Source: JANQEU01 sp965601455 (GTDB lineage: Bacteria; Bacteroidota; Bacteroidia; Cytophagales; Cyclobacteriaceae). Taken from it: a stretch of DNA of 64,000 nucleotides. The number at the start of each line of letters is the position of its first letter. Positions within the stretch are counted from its first letter, which is position 1. The DNA lies in the NCBI GenBank assembly GCA_965601455.1, contig OZ271831.1, positions 3,038,001 through 3,102,000 on the forward strand. Reading direction: 5' to 3'. This document shows positions 47,369 through 55,713 of this stretch, piece by piece. The position numbers were made by a program, and so were the translations under genes. The notes under the pieces are model-generated. The model did no database searches, had not been told where the DNA came from, and worked only from the letters and a program-made list of their open reading frames with translations.

Positions 47369-48223
47369 TCAATCACATAATTCCACGGTGAAATAGTCTA
47401 TTTCCTCGTAGTTAATCATCTGGAATCCATCTTTGGAATTTCCTTCAACGAAATTTCTGAATACGTTTGACCAACCTTTTAGGACTTCCCCATCTCGTTT
47501 AGTGACCTGGTAATTGAACTTGTTACCGGCCTCATGTCTAATCTCGACTTTGTCTATGGTATTGTAAGGGATCTCAACCCAGCCTTTATGGGTTTCTATG
47601 GCATATCCCCCTGATTGCTCGTAATTATGGTTTGAGTCGAAGTCTTCCAATTCAACAACCGATCCATCGGTCAGGTAAATCAGCCCTTTTTGGATGCAAT
47701 TCGGATCGTCTTCGTCCTCATCTTCCTCATCCATCTCCTCACGAGTGTAAACCATTTGTTCAGGCAAGAGATTGAATTTGACTTCGGTCAGACCCGAACA
47801 TTTCCGATCTCCATAGTTCTCCGTAGCAGTAAAAAGTACAAATCTGGCTTTCACTCCAACTAAATCCGGGCCTTGGAATCCTCCATAAACTGCCGTCCCT
47901 TCTCCCTTAGGAAACGTCATCATACCATAATTGATCCAGGCTTTTCCATCTTCCGAATAGTCAATTTGAACCTCCTTGAAACCTTGTTCGAGATTCTCAG
48001 GATCATTCACATTCCAAATCCTGGTTTTTGACAAAGGTCGGACTTTACCTAAATCATATTGTATCCAATGACTTTTTCCATACTCTTCTTTTGGATTCAT
48101 ACGCTTATCGCAAGAAACCCAGGGTTCTTTCCATATTTCCCGATCAGGATTTTCCACCTGTGCGTAAGAAACTAGGGAGAAGAATAAAAAACCGATGAGC
48201 AATCCTGATGTTTTCATAACCAT
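47369..48223 (-). CDS. Exported discoidin (F5/8 type C)-like protein
   Basis: 284 residues with a signal peptide ending SYAQ. Residues ~30-155 look like an F5/8 type C/galactose-binding-like beta-sandwich (SHWIQYDLGKVRPLSKTRIWNV, GFKEVQIDYSEDGKAWINYG, ARFVLFTATENYG). A highly acidic linker (EEMDEEDEDEDDPN) leads to a second ~110-residue part (GLIYLTDGSVVELEDFD, GWVEIPYNTIDKVEIR) of unknown family. It overlaps the DUF1501 gene by 1 bp, so it probably works with that protein. Ligand unknown. Confidence 0.72.
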   Translation of the reverse strand: MVMKTSGLLIGFLFFSLVSYAQVENPDREIWKEPWVSCDKRMNPKEEYGKSHWIQYDLGKVRPLSKTRIWNVNDPENLEQGFKEVQIDYSEDGKAWINYGMMTFPKGEGTAVYGGFQGPDLVGVKARFVLFTATENYGDRKCSGLTEVKFNLLPEQMVYTREEMDEEDEDEDDPNCIQKGLIYLTDGSVVELEDFDSNHNYEQSGGYAIETHKGWVEIPYNTIDKVEIRHEAGNKFNYQVTKRDGEVLKGWSNVFRNFVEGNSKDGFQMINYEEIDYFTVELCD

Positions 48224-49623
48224 TAGATATTCATGAAACCCAGCGGCTGAACTCCGGAGGTTGTATTATAGAAGTTTGATATGTTGGGAAACAGGTCCTT
48301 TAAATCTCCATAAGACGCTCCGTACCATAAGGCCAGTTCAGCGAAGTATTCGTCAGTTGATATTTGTGGAATGATCACCCCGCCTTTAAGCATTAAATCG
48401 CTTTTAAGATCGAGGCTCGGATAATCACCATAAATCTCCTTCCCATTTACTTTTCCTCCCATTACCAGGACGTTTCCTCCCCAGGCATGATCAGTTCCAT
48501 TGCCATTGGACGTTAATGTCCGTGCAAAATCTGATACGGTAAAAGTTGTAACACTGTCCTCCAACCCTAATTCCGCCATGGATTCCTGGAATTCACTCAT
48601 CGCCTTGCTCACGATCTCTATCATCCCGCTGTGATTGTTCAGCAACTCATCGTGGTGATCCCAGCCATCGTAGCGGATAAAGAATGTTTGTCTGCTGGCT
48701 CCCAGCTTCTCACGAGATTTCATGGTACGTGCAACCATCCTCAATCGCTGCGAAAGTCCGGATTCGGAGAACTGAGTCTCGACGTCTGCATCACCAACGG
48801 CAGCGCTGAATAGCTCATGTGTGGATTGACTGTTAGCTATTACATCCGCGTATGATTGCTTAAAGATGTCCTGGTACTGCTTCTCCATTAAGCTTTTTAC
48901 CGCATTCGTCCTTATTTGATCCAGTGTCGATGGCCCATCATAACCGTCGATCCCAATACTTCCCGTCGGCAGAATGCTGTACTCAGCCGTCTTCTTTCCC
49001 AGTTGGAAAATATTTTTACCAGACAGAGAGATGTTCATAGATATGTTTTGATTGGAGTTGGCTTCATAGACCATATCCGACAATCTTCCTCCCCAACCGG
49101 TGGACGCAGCCGTTTGAGGTATTGACGTCAACCATTGCTTGTCCTGATCGGCATGTGAGAATAGTCCATTCGGCAGCTTGGCTCCGTTATCGTAGTTGCT
49201 CTTATTGACTTTCTCTACCAGTGTGCCAACATTAGATACCATTGATAACTTGCCTTCTTCGAAGAGTCTCTGTAAACCTGGTGCGGAAGGATGAAAAGCA
49301 AGTCCTTTATTGTTGTACGTATTCGGGTTTATTCCAAGAAGTCGGTCCTGCGCTATCGCTAAATTCGATCGTGTTGTCGCATATTCCTTATAATTCTCCT
49401 TGTCATTTGGAATAACCATATTGTAAGAGTCGTTTCCACCCCCCAACATGATGCATACCAAGGCTTTATAGTCTCCGGGAGCAGCTGGACTCAATCCATT
49501 GACTGCCGCCGCATTCAGAGACTGTAGATTGAACAAGGTAGAAAAGAACGTGGTCGATCCCACTGCAGCGCAACTTGCCGTACCCAGAAACTTTCGTCTA
49601 TTATATCTTTTTTCCATCTTCAT
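48223..49623 (-). CDS. DUF1501-family protein, Tat-exported
   Basis: 466 residues. It starts with a twin-arginine-type signal (NRRKFLGTASCAAVGSTT). The DUF1501 body shows ALVCIMLGGGNDSYNMVIP, FHPSAPGLQRLFEEGKLS, LFSHADQDKQWLTS, FFIRYDGWDHHDELL and GTDHAWGGNVLVMGG. This metal-dependent sulfatase/phosphatase-like fold is common in Planctomycetes and Bacteroidota and nearly always accompanied by DUF1800, as here (4-bp overlap with the upstream DUF1800 gene). Function has not been established to my knowledge; the His/Asp-rich motifs suggest metal catalysis. Confidence 0.9.
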   Translation of the reverse strand: MKMEKRYNRRKFLGTASCAAVGSTTFFSTLFNLQSLNAAAVNGLSPAAPGDYKALVCIMLGGGNDSYNMVIPNDKENYKEYATTRSNLAIAQDRLLGINPNTYNNKGLAFHPSAPGLQRLFEEGKLSMVSNVGTLVEKVNKSNYDNGAKLPNGLFSHADQDKQWLTSIPQTAASTGWGGRLSDMVYEANSNQNISMNISLSGKNIFQLGKKTAEYSILPTGSIGIDGYDGPSTLDQIRTNAVKSLMEKQYQDIFKQSYADVIANSQSTHELFSAAVGDADVETQFSESGLSQRLRMVARTMKSREKLGASRQTFFIRYDGWDHHDELLNNHSGMIEIVSKAMSEFQESMAELGLEDSVTTFTVSDFARTLTSNGNGTDHAWGGNVLVMGGKVNGKEIYGDYPSLDLKSDLMLKGGVIIPQISTDEYFAELALWYGASYGDLKDLFPNISNFYNTTSGVQPLGFMNI

Positions 49624-51398
49624 TTCACAATTACGTAGTCAGGAGAAATCATTGTCAGGTAGATACCCATCTTCACTTTCTCTTCAGGGTCCTCTATTTG
49701 GTCCACCGCACTGGCAATTATACTTTTGGTGTCATCCTCAAGTAGGCCATTCGCAAGCAGAATATCCAAACGGTCTACCAGTTTTGCTGGATTTTCCGAA
49801 AGTGCAACTTCCTTGCTGAAATCCATCTCAAAAGCCCCTTCCGTTATTCGATGTCTAACGATGTCCCAGTCGTACTTGGTAATTCCTTCCACGCAGTAGT
49901 CTCTCATATACCTGTCTTCCGAAACTCTGAAATTCAAATCATTCATAATTCCGATGGCATTGGTCGCATTCAGAATATGGAATTCCGGTGCTATCAATTC
50001 ATTATCTTCAATCAAACCCTTTGGTTGATAATCAGGTAAGAAGAAATTGAAAACACTAGGTGCCGCCATGGGGGATTGCCCGGTGATTAGGCCAAAGCAG
50101 TAAAAATCCATTGGATAATCACCCCGTGCGTTTGGTGATAGTGGAAATGCACGAAGAAGATTCATCATTCGAACCATTGGTTCCCTTAGTTTTCCAGTGG
50201 TATACTCCGGAGTGACCGGATCCCTCACCTCTGGATGCAAGTAGATTGCCTTCATCACCTTCTTTAGGTTTCCCGGTTCCATTGGATCAAATACGTTGAC
50301 CACGTCAGAAACGTATTGAGTACTGGGATTGGAACTAGTCAACAGTTTAATCAATGATTTAGAAATGAAAGGAGCGGTGTTGTCGTGGGTGACTAAATGA
50401 TCAAGTGTCTGTTCAAGATCTTCATCCCCGGTTTGACCAGCCGGTAATACCACTCCTTTCAAAAGCTTTTTCTCGCTTTCGTCGTGGTAACTGTCGTACA
50501 TTCTCATGGGTGTGGTTAGGACATAAATCACTGAATCATCACCGTAAAAATCATTAGGATCTACCCCAAATGACCCCCATTCCAGGCCATTACTTAATCC
50601 TGTGAAAACCTCCGCAAACTCCTTGATGTCTTTGTTTGTATAGGTTGGAATTGGTTCTCCTTGCTCGTCGAGTTTTCTGGTCCCATCAGGATTCAGCTCC
50701 CACAGTCCGATGCTAAAAAGCTGCATGATCTCCCTGGCAAAATTTTCATCTGGGTGAATGTTCCTTTCCGGATCTGCTTTTGGGTTATTAAAGTGAGAAA
50801 GAAATAAACCCATTGCCGGACTTTTAGCCACATGAGTGAGTACCGTCTTGAAGTTTTCTGTTGAATACCTCGCCAACTCATCATGGAAGTACGCTACAAA
50901 TTGAGAGTTGTCTTCAAAAAAGTCGGCCTCGTCATTGATCACCATGATCTGACTCCAGGCAAAAGCTAGTCTCTTCTTCAACAGATCTGGAGATTGTAGG
51001 TTTGACGTTATCCAGGATACACGGAACCAGGGATTGTACATGCCATCGTAGAACGGATTCCCTGATTGGTCGACCATTTCATCGACCACAGAGGTGTATG
51101 GCAGCTCAAATTGCTCATCCAACCAGGCCTCATAACCCATCGCAGCCGTCATTTCGATCGTTGCCCAATCAGCTCCGAAGGTAGTTTGGGCAAGAAACCG
51201 GGAAGCATCCTTCAATTGCGCATCATTTTTAATACTGAATCCATCAATTGTTGAACGAGCATCCGTTCCTTCAGAAGAACTCGCCGTAACTGTTATTCCT
51301 GCATCATGTCCAGCACCAAGAAAATCAGTATGTTGGCCGTAACCGAAGTTGAATAGAATCAAACAGCAGACAATAAGAAGTACTTTCATGGGACGCAT
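49620..51398 (-). CDS. DUF1800-family protein
   Basis: 592 residues with a signal peptide (VLLIVCCLILFNFGYGQ). Typical DUF1800 sequence: AQTTFGADWATIEMTAAMGYEAWLDEQF, LAFAWSQIMVIN, NPKADPERNIHPDENFAREIMQLFSIGLWELNPDGT (the HPNENFAREIMELFTLG-like signature), HDNTAPFISKSLIKLLTSSNPS and a C-terminal LTMISPDYVIVK. It is the partner of DUF1501 downstream. It is the first gene of the minus operon, whose start faces the heme-protein operon across a 309-bp region with shared operators. Confidence 0.9.
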   Translation of the reverse strand: MRPMKVLLIVCCLILFNFGYGQHTDFLGAGHDAGITVTASSSEGTDARSTIDGFSIKNDAQLKDASRFLAQTTFGADWATIEMTAAMGYEAWLDEQFELPYTSVVDEMVDQSGNPFYDGMYNPWFRVSWITSNLQSPDLLKKRLAFAWSQIMVINDEADFFEDNSQFVAYFHDELARYSTENFKTVLTHVAKSPAMGLFLSHFNNPKADPERNIHPDENFAREIMQLFSIGLWELNPDGTRKLDEQGEPIPTYTNKDIKEFAEVFTGLSNGLEWGSFGVDPNDFYGDDSVIYVLTTPMRMYDSYHDESEKKLLKGVVLPAGQTGDEDLEQTLDHLVTHDNTAPFISKSLIKLLTSSNPSTQYVSDVVNVFDPMEPGNLKKVMKAIYLHPEVRDPVTPEYTTGKLREPMVRMMNLLRAFPLSPNARGDYPMDFYCFGLITGQSPMAAPSVFNFFLPDYQPKGLIEDNELIAPEFHILNATNAIGIMNDLNFRVSEDRYMRDYCVEGITKYDWDIVRHRITEGAFEMDFSKEVALSENPAKLVDRLDILLANGLLEDDTKSIIASAVDQIEDPEEKVKMGIYLTMISPDYVIVK

Positions 51399-51439
51399 AA
51401 TCGATCTGTTTGAGGATCAAGATAATAATTACCTTTTTA

Positions 51440-51460
51440 ACTTTCTAATACTAAGAAACT
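51440..51460. promoter_or_regulatory. Shared inverted-repeat operator (3-bp spacer) in front of DUF1800/DUF1501
   Basis: Halves ACTTTCTAA and TAAGAAACT flank a 3-bp spacer, 41 bp from the DUF1800 start. In the plus orientation it matches the sites at 38970 and 27568 (minus strand) at nearly every half-site base. Confidence 0.65.
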
Positions 51461-51707
51461 AATGGTAAAATAATCTTTTAAATGGAAACACATGTTCGTT
51501 ATCAGTGGTTTTTAGGCAAAAGAATCGCTTATCCCATTTTCATTCATAGGGAGCATTTCGAATTTAAACCCAATGGAATTTGTACCTTTTTTACCTAATA
51601 TTACAAAGATGAGTACACCGTTTAATTACCATTAGTGGAAGATTAAGGTGTTCATTAGCCGTTTATTGAATATTCGGCATCAGACTTTCTTAGGTTAAGT
51701 AGATTTA
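51461..51707. other. Remainder of the 309-bp divergent intergenic region
   Basis: No ORF with coding character or RNA-like hairpin was seen here. The tract is AT-rich and holds a second operator-like site at its right end (51684-51704) and a TTTG box at 51572-51575 that could be a -33 element. It is longer than needed for two promoters, so a leader or small RNA cannot be excluded by eye. Confidence 0.4.
51684..51704 (+). promoter_or_regulatory. Second operator-like site before the 1210-residue heme protein gene
   Basis: Halves ACTTTCTTA and TAAGTAGAT flank a 3-bp spacer. It ends 3 bp before the ATG at 51708, the same distance as the 61964 site ends before its ATG at 61988. The right half is degenerate. 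Confidence 0.4.
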
Positions 51708-54700
51708 ATGATAATTCTTTCCTCAATAATTCAGATGATCATTCGGAAATTTTCAATCTTCACAGCAATAGCAGTTTTGGGATTTGGCTGTATAAAGTAC
51801 AATTCTCCACAGGAGGAATCGCAAGCCGACCTGATGGTCATGCGGGTTAACCTCGACGACAAACCAAATATGATTGCTTTACCGCTCAGTGAAGACATCT
51901 ATGCGGCGTATGATGGTAAGCAGGGTTCTTTATACAAAGTCTGGAAGGGGACGGTCAAACTAACTGGTCCTGTTTATGACAATCTCCATGGACCTCAACC
52001 CTTCTCCGAGGGTGAGGCCTACATTGATGAGAGGTCTGCGAAATGGTCCCTGACCACAAATGGTAAAAAAGAAGAGTTAGAATCACAGTTCAAGAGCTAT
52101 AAGATCAAGGATAATTCAGTTACTCTAATGCATGAGTTATCTCTTTCAAATGGAAAGAAGGTTTACGTACAAGAAACACCTCAATATGATGAAACTGAGA
52201 ATGGCGTAAGCTTCGAACGAATGTTTCAAACATCAGGTGTTCCTGAAGCCTCTGAGCTTTATCTGGATATGTCATTTAAACACCTGGTTTCGCAAAGTGC
52301 TATAGAGACCGATGGAGAGCTATTCGATAATGATCTTGATAGTGAGTCTTACGAATGGGGAGAAAGTGCCTCTGGTGGAGTAACGTTAAAACTCAACGCC
52401 AATGCCACAACTTCCGTGCGTGCTTTCTTGCAAGCCGAAGCCACTGCCCACGTGGTGATCGAGGACACTCCAGAACAAGAAGTAGAACTCAATGACGATA
52501 AACCGGTTGAAGATGAGATCATACCGGATAACATCGAGGCTTTGGTTTCCGTTGGGAAACAGATTCTTGGCAACAATGATTGTGCTGCCTGTCACCAAAT
52601 GGATAAGCAAGTTATAGGTCCCTCCTACACAATGATTGCACAGAAATACCCCTCAAACCTGGAGACTGTAAATCTTCTTTCGACAAAAATCATTAGTGGC
52701 GGTTCCGGAGTTTGGGGACAGCAAGCGATGTCAGCTCATCCAAATGTTTCCGAGAATCATGCGAAAGCGATGGCTGCATATATTCTGTCTGTTGTACCAG
52801 ATGATGAGTCAAGCTATCAAGCTGGTATTGCTGTCGATTTTTATGATATCGCTCAACCCCTGCCTAGTTTACCAGAAGTTGTCGCCGGTCAGAATCCTAA
52901 CTTATCTGTGGTCTATCCTTCCGTAGATTTTCGGTCTGGAAATCCTGATATTGGATTGGCAACCGATGAGAATTTCAGCGGTTTCGTGAAAGATTTTGTC
53001 ATGGAGGTCAATGGATTCCTGAACGTTGACGAGTCAAGGGAATATCAATTCATGTTTATTGCCAACAATGGAGGTAAAATCACCATTAACAACGAAGTAC
53101 TATCAGAAGGGCACTTTTATGAAGGCACATTCGAAGATGAGTTCTCCGTGGATTTAAAAAAAGGTGCCAATCCATTTAAGATCAATTTCTATCATCACCT
53201 TTTCGACAAGTACTTAATTCTTCTTTGGCGTGAAAATGAGGACCAGGAATATGAACCGGTCCCCGCATCGGTTTTTACGCATAACCCTTTTGATATTAAA
53301 CCAACATCTTCAGGTGTAAAGAGTATAATCAGTAACAAAGCTCCTGGATTTGGTGCCTCACTGGAAGAAATTCATCCCGCATTCACCCTTAGCGAAGTAA
53401 GACCTCAAGGATTCGAACCCAGAGTTGGCGATATGGAATTCCGTGAAAATGGAAACATGGTTCTATGCACCTGGGATGGTGAAGTATATGAAATGGAGAA
53501 TGTGACCACCGGGAAAACGGCTGCCACCAGCGCAAGAAAGATAGCGACTGGGCTCTGTGAACCATTGGGTATTACCGAAGTTGATGGTGAAATCTATGTT
53601 TTACAACGCTGGGAACTGACTAAACTCCTTGATAACGATGACGACGGTATTATCGATGAATTTGTCAGTATCGCCACTTTTGGTAGCAATGCTCAGTTTC
53701 ATGAATGGTCCTTTGGACTTGTTTATAAAGACGATCACTTCTATTGCACTACAGGAATCGCTATGGGTCGAAATGCTGAGAACATGCATGTTGACAGGGG
53801 TAAGGCACTCAAGATTTCGATGGATGGTACAATTGAACACGTTGCCTATGGTCTAAAGGAACCCAATGGAATAGGAATCGGACCGGATAACGAAATCTTT
53901 GTTGCAGACAATGAAGGCGAATGGCAACCGGTTTGCAAGATTTTTCACATACCCCAGGAAGGTAAGCCCTTTTACGGAAATAAAAGTGTAGAAGCCGACA
54001 ATCTCCCGGAGGATATCAAGGACGTACCTCCGGTAATATGGCTACCACAAAACGAGATTGGCAACTCCCCTTCCCAACCGATTTTGATGAAACACGGTCC
54101 TTACGAAGGTCAAATGATACACGGTGAAATAACCCATGGTGGAATAAAAAGAGACTTTATAGAAAAAGTCAAAGGACAATATCAAGGGGCAGTTTTCCGC
54201 TTTACACAAGGTTTAGAGGTAGGAATAAATCGCATCGAATGGGGACCAGATGAGGCTCTATATGCTTCCGGTTTAGGAGGTGCTCAGGATTTTGGTTGGA
54301 AAGGAACACAGTTTGGCCTTCAGCGGCTGACTTACAATGGAAATGTGCCCTTCGAGATGTTGGCCATCCGAGCAAAAGCCAATGGCCTGGAAGTTGAATT
54401 CACCAAACCCTTACGAGCTGGTGTTGGAACCCAAACCGAAGACTATAAAGTGCAACAATGGTATTATACCTGGACCGAGGAAGGAGAAAGTCAACAGAAA
54501 AGAGAGCTAGAGAATCTCATTATTACATCCGTTTCGATATCACAGGATAGAAAAAAGGTGTTCCTTGAACTTCCCGGGATAAAAGAAGAGCATGTGCTGT
54601 ATGTTCAACTTCAGCCTATGTTTTTAAGTGAAGAAAATGAACAACTCTGGACAAATGAAGGTTGGTACACGCTCAATAAGAAACCTGATGAATCTGGTAT

Positions 54701-55340
54701 TGTTAATCCATATCCTCATGATCGTGTAGCCAATCAACTAAGCCCTGCTGAGATTGAGGATGGATGGAATTTGCTATTTGAGGGTGAAAGTTCGGAAAAC
54801 TGGAAAACCTCGAGTGCGGAATCGTGGAAAGTATCGTCAGGTAATATGCAAAGCGATAAGAATGGTTCTTTGACAACCATAGAAACGGGATCTACCAATT
54901 ACGAGCTGGAGTTCGAGTGGAAAATATCTCCTGGTACATCCGGTGGAATTCTGTTTCACATTCCAAGTGAGGTAAATAATGACGATATGCTTGCTGTATC
55001 TCCCCGGTACCAGATCATAGATGATGCAACCGAGGAGGCAAAAAACATTCATACTCGAAAGAGCGGAGCAAATTTTGACATGCAGGCCCCACTTCATGTG
55101 GTTACCAATCCTACCAATGAATACAATTTCGGTCGGTTGGTTGTCCGTGATGACTATGTTGAGCAATGGGTAAATGGAGTCCTTGTCACTTCCTACACTA
55201 TCGGTAGCGAGGAATGGAATAATGGACTGAGTTCCTCCGCCTACTCCGGAAGTTATGCTCAGAATAGAAGCGATGGAATAGCTCTTTACAACGAAAAGGG
55301 TGAAATCTCATTTAGAAATATCAAGATCCGAGCACTGTAG
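51708..55340 (+). CDS. Multidomain heme c lipoprotein: cytochrome, PA14-like, propeller and DUF1080
   Basis: 1210 residues with a lipoprotein signal (VLGFGC). Order: N-terminal domain shared with the 35662 protein (IYAAYDGKQGSLYKVWKG); cytochrome c with CAACH (292-296), IGPSYTMIAQKY, GGSGVWGQQAMSAHPN; a PA14-like sandwich about 378-520 (FNVDESREYQFMFIANNGGK region); a sugar-dehydrogenase propeller about 568-865 (FEPRVGDMEFRENGNMVLCTWDG); and a C-terminal DUF1080 (3-keto-glycoside hydrolase / LamG-like) domain about 1018-1210 (WNLLFEGESSENWK, SGGILFHIPSE). DUF1080 enzymes cleave 3-keto-glycosides. Oxidation and cleavage may thus be joined in one polypeptide (inference). An ATG at 51735 is an alternative start. 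Confidence 0.83.
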   Translation: MIILSSIIQMIIRKFSIFTAIAVLGFGCIKYNSPQEESQADLMVMRVNLDDKPNMIALPLSEDIYAAYDGKQGSLYKVWKGTVKLTGPVYDNLHGPQPFSEGEAYIDERSAKWSLTTNGKKEELESQFKSYKIKDNSVTLMHELSLSNGKKVYVQETPQYDETENGVSFERMFQTSGVPEASELYLDMSFKHLVSQSAIETDGELFDNDLDSESYEWGESASGGVTLKLNANATTSVRAFLQAEATAHVVIEDTPEQEVELNDDKPVEDEIIPDNIEALVSVGKQILGNNDCAACHQMDKQVIGPSYTMIAQKYPSNLETVNLLSTKIISGGSGVWGQQAMSAHPNVSENHAKAMAAYILSVVPDDESSYQAGIAVDFYDIAQPLPSLPEVVAGQNPNLSVVYPSVDFRSGNPDIGLATDENFSGFVKDFVMEVNGFLNVDESREYQFMFIANNGGKITINNEVLSEGHFYEGTFEDEFSVDLKKGANPFKINFYHHLFDKYLILLWRENEDQEYEPVPASVFTHNPFDIKPTSSGVKSIISNKAPGFGASLEEIHPAFTLSEVRPQGFEPRVGDMEFRENGNMVLCTWDGEVYEMENVTTGKTAATSARKIATGLCEPLGITEVDGEIYVLQRWELTKLLDNDDDGIIDEFVSIATFGSNAQFHEWSFGLVYKDDHFYCTTGIAMGRNAENMHVDRGKALKISMDGTIEHVAYGLKEPNGIGIGPDNEIFVADNEGEWQPVCKIFHIPQEGKPFYGNKSVEADNLPEDIKDVPPVIWLPQNEIGNSPSQPILMKHGPYEGQMIHGEITHGGIKRDFIEKVKGQYQGAVFRFTQGLEVGINRIEWGPDEALYASGLGGAQDFGWKGTQFGLQRLTYNGNVPFEMLAIRAKANGLEVEFTKPLRAGVGTQTEDYKVQQWYYTWTEEGESQQKRELENLIITSVSISQDRKKVFLELPGIKEEHVLYVQLQPMFLSEENEQLWTNEGWYTLNKKPDESGIVNPYPHDRVANQLSPAEIEDGWNLLFEGESSENWKTSSAESWKVSSGNMQSDKNGSLTTIETGSTNYELEFEWKISPGTSGGILFHIPSEVNNDDMLAVSPRYQIIDDATEEAKNIHTRKSGANFDMQAPLHVVTNPTNEYNFGRLVVRDDYVEQWVNGVLVTSYTIGSEEWNNGLSSSAYSGSYAQNRSDGIALYNEKGEISFRNIKIRAL

Positions 55341-55351
55341 TTGAGTCATTA

Positions 55352-55687
55352 ATGGTTTTCTTGAGAGCAGTTATTGTATTGATCGGAGTATTAATGATCT
55401 CCTGTAAGGAAAAGTCCTATGACGAACAGAATGCGTCTATGACCGTCTCTTCGGAAACCGCTGAACTAAAAGGAGATGGATTATTCAAAATACATTGCCA
55501 ATCATGCCATAATTCAGCTGTCGGCAAGAATCCTGACCAGCCTGATGATCTGAATGGAATTGTTGTTAGGCGATCAACTGAAGAGATCATTTACAGCATC
55601 AAATTCCTTCATGAAGAGGACCTGGAATTTCGGTCTTTAAGCAATAAAGAAATTAACCAGTTACTTAATTACGTGATTACCCTATAA
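55352..55687 (+). CDS. Small cytochrome c lipoprotein
   Basis: 111 residues with a lipoprotein signal (LMISC) and one heme c site CQSCH at 49-53. The C-terminal part (ITQLLNYVIT-like helix, KEINQLLNYVIT) matches the last helix of class I cytochromes. No clear Met ligand is visible after the heme site, apart from none in the C-terminal half, so the second axial ligand may be unusual or another residue. It lies 11 bp after the 1210-residue gene and probably carries electrons from the propeller proteins to the membrane. Confidence 0.75.
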   Translation: MVFLRAVIVLIGVLMISCKEKSYDEQNASMTVSSETAELKGDGLFKIHCQSCHNSAVGKNPDQPDDLNGIVVRRSTEEIIYSIKFLHEEDLEFRSLSNKEINQLLNYVITL

Positions 55688-55713
55688 TCCCACATTATTT
55701 GAATCATATAGAT

